Source of the DNA: Opitutaceae bacterium
GTDB taxonomy: Bacteria > Verrucomicrobiota > Verrucomicrobiia > Opitutales > Opitutaceae
Length of the DNA stretch: 64,000 nucleotides
Assembly: GCA_019634615.1 (NCBI GenBank)
Contig: JAHCAZ010000007.1
Location: 62,001-126,000 of the forward strand
Reading direction: 5' to 3'
Positions 61,877 through 64,000 of the stretch are shown here, in pieces (the stretch's first letter is position 1; each line of letters begins with the position of its first letter). A program made the translations under genes and the position numbers. The notes under the pieces were generated by a model. It did no database searches. It had not been told where the DNA came from and was given only the letters and a program-made list of their open reading frames with translations.

Positions 61877-62725
61877 GTGCCCAACGTGTCCGCCTTCCTG
61901 CCCGCCGGTTATGACCCGCGCCGCCCGGTCGCCCTGATCGCCGGCCAGGGCGATTACCCGATTCTGGTGGCCAAGGCCATCCGTGCGGCCGGCATTCCCC
62001 TGCGCCTCATCGGCTTCGAGGAGGAAACCCGGGCCGAGCTCGTCGCCGCCGTGCCCGAGGCCGAGCGCCGCATTCTCCTCGTGGGCCAGCTCGGCAAGAT
62101 GCTCAAGGCCCTCCGCGACTTCGACGCCGGCTACGCCCTCATGGCCGGCCAGATCACGCCGCGCCGCCTCTTCAAGGGCCTGCACCCCGACCTCAAGGCC
62201 ACCCAGATCCTCCTCAGTCTCAAGCGGCGCAACGCCGAGACGATCTTCGGCGCCATCGCCCGCGAGATCGAGGCGATCGGCGTCACCCTCCTCGACGCGC
62301 GCGCCTTCCTCGACGACCACCTCGCCGGCAGCGGCTGCATGACCGGCCGCAGTTTCCCGATCGACGACGACTACCTCCAGCACGGCATCACCATCGCCCG
62401 CGAGTGCGCCCGGCTCGACATCGGCCAGGGTTGCGTCGTGCGCAAGGGCACCGTCCTCGCCGTCGAGGCCTTCGAGGGCACCGACGAGATGCTCCGCCGC
62501 GCCGGGGCCTTCAAGACCGACGGCGCCCTGTTCGTGAAGACCGTCAAGGCGCGCCAGGACTTCCGCTTCGACGTCCCCTGCTTCGGCCTGCGCACCCTCG
62601 AGACCATGCGCGAGGCCGGCATCGCCGCCGCCGCCCTCGAGTCCGGCCGCGTCCTCATGCTCGACAAGCCCGCCGTCCTTTCCCAGGCCAAGGCCTGGGG
62701 CATCAGCCTCTGCGGCTTTGCCTGA
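61877..62725 (+). CDS. lpxI: UDP-2,3-diacylglucosamine pyrophosphatase LpxI
   Basis: 282 residues. VALIAGQGDYPILVAKAIR and the later ADP-type Rossmann features lead to a C-terminal LpxI domain with FDVPCFGLRTLETMREAG and DGALFVKTVKARQDF. LpxI replaces LpxH in alphaproteobacteria and several other phyla; it releases lipid X. The start is GTG at 61877, with an in-frame GTG at 61886 as the alternative. The gene is the only lipid A backbone gene in the window. Confidence 0.92.
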   Translation: MPNVSAFLPAGYDPRRPVALIAGQGDYPILVAKAIRAAGIPLRLIGFEEETRAELVAAVPEAERRILLVGQLGKMLKALRDFDAGYALMAGQITPRRLFKGLHPDLKATQILLSLKRRNAETIFGAIAREIEAIGVTLLDARAFLDDHLAGSGCMTGRSFPIDDDYLQHGITIARECARLDIGQGCVVRKGTVLAVEAFEGTDEMLRRAGAFKTDGALFVKTVKARQDFRFDVPCFGLRTLETMREAGIAAAALESGRVLMLDKPAVLSQAKAWGISLCGFA

Positions 62726-62768
62726 CCCGGCCGCTTGCGTCGACGCCCCTTCGGCCTAGACTGACCGC

Positions 62769-63239
62769 ATGTCCAAGGACACCCACCTCGTCACCGTCAA
62801 AGGCGCCATGCCCACCGCCAATGGCTGCGCCGTGTTCCTCGGCGACGAGACGAAGACCTTCGTGATCTACGTCGACCACTCCGTGGGCAACGCCATCCGC
62901 ATGACGCTCGACGGCGTGAAGAAGGAGCGGCCCCTCACCCACGACCTGATCGGCAGCATGCTCCTCGGCCTCGGCGCCAAGCTCGACCACATCGTGATCA
63001 ACGACGCCCGCGAGGGCACGTTCTACGCCCGCATTTTGCTGCACATGGAGAACGAGCTGGGCCGGAAGATCGTCGAGCTCGACGCCCGCCCCAGCGACTC
63101 GATCGTCCTCGCCCTGCAGCAGAAGCGCCCCATCTACGTCGCCACCTCCGTCCTCGAGGGCACCGAGGACATGACCGAGATCCTGGAGCGCGTGCTCCGG
63201 CAGCAGGCGGAGGAATCCGGCGGGGAGGAAACCCCCTGA
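62769..63239 (+). CDS. bifunctional nuclease (BFN/DUF151) domain protein
   Basis: 156 residues. YARILLHMENELGRKIVELD and ARPSDSIVLALQQKRPIYVA are the core of the BFN domain, with the D-A-R-x-S-D hallmark. Members have been described with RNase and DNase activity in plants, and their bacterial role is unclear. The protein is the length of the isolated domain plus a short acidic tail. It ends 41 bp before the dusB-like gene. Confidence 0.85.
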   Translation: MSKDTHLVTVKGAMPTANGCAVFLGDETKTFVIYVDHSVGNAIRMTLDGVKKERPLTHDLIGSMLLGLGAKLDHIVINDAREGTFYARILLHMENELGRKIVELDARPSDSIVLALQQKRPIYVATSVLEGTEDMTEILERVLRQQAEESGGEETP

Positions 63240-63280
63240 ACCCCGCCCCGGCCCTCCTGCCCCCCGGGCACGCCCCCGGG

Positions 63281-64000
63281 TTGCCGCTCACGGCCCTGGC
63301 GCCCATGCAGGACGTGACCGACCTCGCGTTCATGCGCGTCGTCGCGCACTACGGCGCGCCCGACTATTTCTTCACGGAGTTCTTCCGCGTCCACGCCCAG
63401 TCCCGGCCCGAGCGCCACATCGTGCGGTCCATCGCGGAGAACCGCACCGGTCGCCCGGTCTTCGCCCAGCTCATCGGCGAGGACATCCAACACCTCAACC
63501 GCACCGTCCGCGAGCTCCTCGCCCTGCCCGTCGCCGGCATCGACCTCAACCTCGGCTGCCCCGCGCCCAAGGTTTACAAGAAGAACGTCGGCGGCGGCCT
63601 GCTGCGCGACCCGGAGAAGATCGACGAGATCCTCGGCGCCCTGCGCGCCGCCGTGCCCGGGTTGCTAACCGTCAAGATGCGACTCGGGTTCGAGGATACC
63701 GCGCATTTCGACCGCATCCTCGACCTCGTGAACAAGCACCGCGTCGATCTCCTCAGCGTGCACGGCCGTACCGTGAAGGAGATGTACCGCAGCGAGGTGC
63801 GCTATGCGTCGATCGCCCAGGCCGTGCAGCGCGTGAACTGCCCCGTCCTGGCCAACGGCAACATCACCTCGGCCCCCAAGGCCGCAGCCGTCATCGCCAG
63901 CACCGGCGCCGCCGGCGTGATGATCGGCCGCCATGCCATCCGCAACCCCTGGATCTTCCGCCAGTGCCGCGAGGTGTTCGCCGGCGGCGCCCCCTCCCGG
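63281..64000 (+). CDS. tRNA-dihydrouridine synthase, DusB-like (3' end beyond window)
   Basis: 240 residues are visible. LTALAPMQDVTDLAFM is the FMN-binding start, NLGCPAPKVYKKNVGGGLLR carries catalytic Cys93 and the conserved Lys, SVHGRTVKEMY is the substrate side, and GVMIGRHAIRNPWIF the FMN phosphate site. It reduces uridines in tRNA. The start is uncertain: TTG at 63281 is the nearest initiator in frame, and no ATG or GTG lies closer to the family start. The sequence runs past base 64000, so the helical C-terminal tRNA-binding domain is missing. Confidence 0.9.
   Translation, partial: MPLTALAPMQDVTDLAFMRVVAHYGAPDYFFTEFFRVHAQSRPERHIVRSIAENRTGRPVFAQLIGEDIQHLNRTVRELLALPVAGIDLNLGCPAPKVYKKNVGGGLLRDPEKIDEILGALRAAVPGLLTVKMRLGFEDTAHFDRILDLVNKHRVDLLSVHGRTVKEMYRSEVRYASIAQAVQRVNCPVLANGNITSAPKAAAVIASTGAAGVMIGRHAIRNPWIFRQCREVFAGGAPSR

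Noticed and set aside
59615..62383. A 922-codon open frame on the - strand opposite the wzc-like gene and lpxI
   Set aside because: Antisense to two well-supported genes and of biased composition (Ala, Gly, Glu, Val, Asp); no motif found.

Overview
The window is a gene-dense, high-GC chromosomal segment of a Gram-negative bacterium, most probably a member of Verrucomicrobiota and likely Opitutaceae. The grounds are LPS-type genes (lpxI, an LpxL-type acyltransferase, heptosyltransferase-like GT9 proteins), outer-membrane export proteins, a 51-residue basic protein of a type I recall as characteristic of Verrucomicrobia and Chlamydiae, and weak or absent Shine-Dalgarno motifs. The taxonomic call is inference. 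I see no rRNA, tRNA, insertion sequence, prophage or CRISPR array.

Region 1 (1-22728) is a surface-polysaccharide locus read entirely on the + strand. It holds nine GT4-type glycosyltransferases (one fused to a PIG-L deacetylase), two GT2 enzymes, one further GT1-like transferase, an FkbM and a class I methyltransferase, a WcaF-like acetyltransferase, two polymerase/ligase-like membrane proteins (Wzy and WaaL candidates), two GT-C-like membrane glycosyltransferases, and a polyprenyl-phosphate sugar transferase that would start the chain. Most neighbouring genes overlap by 1-8 bp, so the run looks like one translationally coupled transcript. No flippase is visible.

Region 2 (22745-36996) is metabolic and housekeeping: a dihydrolipoamide-dehydrogenase-like flavoprotein, hisA, an M42 aminopeptidase, the protein-quality operon tig-clpP-clpX, tsaB-alr, a Tat-exported DUF1501 protein, UDP-glucose dehydrogenase, ftsH and tilS. 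Region 3 (37018-46722) holds serS, a GT9 gene facing an LpxL-GT9 fusion, oppD-oppF, trmL, thrB, smpB, rpoZ, cutA, the small basic protein and a YqaA-like membrane protein. Three hairpin terminators are clear between 45150 and 46779.

Region 4 (46797-54273) is read on the - strand apart from a lone Hpt gene: metK-ahcY behind a structured leader, a family 4 uracil-DNA glycosylase lacking two iron-sulfur cysteines, riboflavin synthase, and an HtrA protease coupled to a second HtrA-like protein that has lost the whole catalytic triad. Region 5 (54292-64000) has leuS, then fecR, an outer-membrane barrel gene, a Wza-like gene and a Wzc-like kinase gene, which together form the export half that the polysaccharide locus lacks. 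lpxI, a BFN-domain protein and a truncated dusB close the window.

The unifying theme is envelope polysaccharide: synthesis at 0-23 kb, a UDP-glucuronate supply gene at 32-34 kb, LPS genes at 38-41 kb and 62 kb, and export and chain-length control at 57-62 kb. The most unusual items are the two domain fusions, the triad-less HtrA partner, the cysteine-poor uracil-DNA glycosylase and the metK leader.
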